Shown one piece after another: positions 62,722 to 64,000 of a DNA stretch of 64,000 nt. Numbering within the stretch: the first letter of the stretch is position 1; every line of letters starts with the position of its first letter. Origin of the DNA: Pseudoalteromonas phenolica (lineage in GTDB: Bacteria; Pseudomonadota; Gammaproteobacteria; Enterobacterales; Alteromonadaceae); the NCBI RefSeq assembly GCF_005886345.1, contig NZ_PNEC01000036.1, positions 17,532 to 81,531 of the forward strand. The letters are read 5' to 3'. Position numbers and translations under genes: made by a program. The notes under the pieces were generated by a model. The model searched no databases. It worked only from the letters and a program-made list of their open reading frames with translations, and was not told the origin of the DNA.

Positions 62722-63338
62722 TGTTATTACAATTAACTTCAGGACAAGGGCCAATTGAATGCTGTAAGGCCGTAGGACTGGCACTGAAAACCATTGAGCG
62801 CGAGTGCCAAGCTCAAAATATTGATTACTCGATTGTGGAAGCCGTAGGTGCTCAGCAAAAAGGCTGCTTTAAATCTATATTGATTGAGCTTGAGGCAACA
62901 CAAAAGGCCAAACAGTTTGCGCATCATTGGCAAGGTGCACTGTTATGGGTTTGCCAAAGCCCATTTCGAGCTAAGCATAAACGTAAAAATTGGTTTTTCA
63001 GTGGCAATCTTTATGAAGTGAATGCGCAGCAGTTTGATAAGGCGATTGATTATCAAACTTGTCGAGCGTCAGGGGCAGGCGGTCAGCATGTCAATAAAAC
63101 TGACTCTGCAGTGCAAGCCATGCACAGAGAAACAGGCTTAATGGTTAGGGTTGAGAGTGAGCGCAGTCAGCATGCGAACAAGCGTCTAGCAACAGCGTTA
63201 CTGTTACAAAAACTAGAAATGCTGAAGCAAACAGAGGCCTCTGAGCAAGATAAGTCTCGGTGGCAGCAGCACTGGGAGGTACAGCGTGGTAATCCGAGCA
63301 GAACGTTTAAAGGTGAGCGGTTTAAAGAAGAGGTGTAA
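62718..63338 (+). CDS. prfH: Peptide chain release factor H
   Basis: A 206-residue release-factor homologue with the catalytic GGQ loop (ASGAGGQHVNKTDSAVQAMH, near residue 120) but without the full N-terminal domain of RF1/RF2. Known PrfH proteins recognise ribosomes with a cleaved decoding centre, release the stalled peptide and allow the partner RtcB2 to re-ligate the 16S rRNA. ATG overlaps the rtcB stop (ATGA), so the two are coupled. The reading frame is intact, unlike the pseudogene in E. coli K-12. Confidence 0.93.
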   Translation: MMLLQLTSGQGPIECCKAVGLALKTIERECQAQNIDYSIVEAVGAQQKGCFKSILIELEATQKAKQFAHHWQGALLWVCQSPFRAKHKRKNWFFSGNLYEVNAQQFDKAIDYQTCRASGAGGQHVNKTDSAVQAMHRETGLMVRVESERSQHANKRLATALLLQKLEMLKQTEASEQDKSRWQQHWEVQRGNPSRTFKGERFKEEV

Positions 63339-63421
63339 GTTCAACGAACACTTTATAGCTCTTAGAGGAGTCTTGAGCCGAATGCTGTATTCGGCTCAAC
63401 AGTTATAGCTTGAACAAGTAA

Positions 63422-63940
63422 TTAAAAGTGAATGTCAAAACCTAGCGCAAGCAAAATGTCAGAGTTATCATTTACTTTAACACTTTCAACTTCAGTCTTT
63501 ATTGAGAGGTGTTGATTAAGGCGATAATTAACGTCAACACCATATGATATGTCGACACCAGACTCGCTTATGTTGGTCTTGTCCGAAGGAGTTATAATGA
63601 CGCAATCTTGGCTCCAGTTGAGTAGTCCAAGTTTGCCGTAAATTGACCATTGATTTATTGGGTACTGTGCAATCATACCTAAAGAGTATGCATTTGCTGC
63701 TAGGTCGCCTGTACCATCATATATGGCTCTCTCTCCTAAATCGAGATGGTTTAATTCTCCAGAAAAGTACTTATTAAATTGATATCCTGCGTTAATTTTA
63801 TAGGTTTGATTATCGTTATCATCATAACCACTTATAGTTGTTGCCGCACCAATGAAAAATGGAGTCTCAGACGCAAGAAGGATAGTGGAAGCGGTAGTGC
63901 AGAGCAACGTAAATAGTGAGGCTGCTTTATTAAATGCCAT
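63422..63940 (-). CDS. Outer-membrane beta-barrel protein (OmpA-like barrel)
   Basis: A 172-residue exported protein with a signal peptide ending near LLASET. The mature part has about eight amphipathic strands (FFIGAATTISGY, INAGYQFNKYFSGELNHLDLG, AYSLGMIAQYPINQWSIYGKLGLL, ISYGVDVNYRLNQHLSIKTEVE) and ends LALGFDIHF with a C-terminal Phe. This is the small OmpA/OmpW-like barrel type. Convergent with prfH. Function unknown. Confidence 0.8.
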   Translation of the reverse strand: MAFNKAASLFTLLCTTASTILLASETPFFIGAATTISGYDDNDNQTYKINAGYQFNKYFSGELNHLDLGERAIYDGTGDLAANAYSLGMIAQYPINQWSIYGKLGLLNWSQDCVIITPSDKTNISESGVDISYGVDVNYRLNQHLSIKTEVESVKVNDNSDILLALGFDIHF

Positions 63941-64000
63941 ATGAATCCCTTTCTTATTTTAATGTTTTAATTATTGTCCCTAAATAACCTCAGATCTGTA

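Overview
The window looks like chromosomal DNA of a marine gammaproteobacterium, most probably a Pseudoalteromonas or a close relative. This is inferred from the moderately AT-rich base composition, the ArgA and GlmS sequences, many TonB-dependent receptors, REP/RAYT elements and sigma-54/Fis regulators beside MacB/FtsX-type exporters. No species-level marker is present. There are about 54 credible protein genes, two broken genes, one leader ORF, and no tRNA, rRNA, CRISPR array, prophage or intact insertion sequence.

Left part (1-13 kb). Glutathione-dependent formaldehyde detoxification (S-formylglutathione hydrolase, cut by the window edge, and class III alcohol dehydrogenase) lies divergent from a LysR regulator. 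Next come a collagen-repeat lipoprotein of the choice-of-anchor I type and a small REP island (four palindromic copies) around a RAYT gene broken by one in-frame stop. A putatively Fur-controlled iron-uptake operon follows (TonB receptor, two small membrane proteins, PepSY reductase-like protein), then an outer-membrane barrel gene, a membrane-anchored LytTR regulator and a small membrane protein.

Phototrophy block (14.8-21.5 kb). A complete retinal-based light system is present: a proton-pump proteorhodopsin with the blue-tuning Gln, then crtE-crtI-crtB-crtY-blh on the minus strand, and idi converging on it from the plus strand. IDI and CrtE make GGPP, CrtB, CrtI and CrtY make beta-carotene, Blh cleaves it to retinal, and retinal binds the opsin. 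A terminator-like hairpin separates the opsin from the biosynthetic genes.

Middle (22-41.4 kb). An unrecognised 347-residue protein sits opposite the opsin, followed by a second TonB receptor/LytTR pair. A NtrY/NtrC-like kinase-regulator pair (with a duplicated kinase 3' end) is divergent from a sigma-54-type export operon: one HlyD-like adaptor, one MacB/LolD-like ATPase and four consecutive paralogous 800-residue permeases. The intergenic region holds two matching palindromes and a -24/-12-like element.

Right part (41.4-64 kb). A DeoR regulator and glmS, then small membrane and unknown proteins, argA with a tandem ARG-box-like operator, a secreted phosphodiesterase of the sphingomyelinase type, a zinc-less DksA paralogue, a chemoreceptor divergent from a porin/phosphate-binding-like/porin operon, an esterase, a periplasmic binding protein and a Trp-rich small protein. 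At the end an RtcB2-PrfH ribosome-repair operon is preceded by a 350-base structured leader with a 13-codon leader ORF and mutually exclusive helices. This leader is the most interesting candidate for an undescribed regulatory device in the window.
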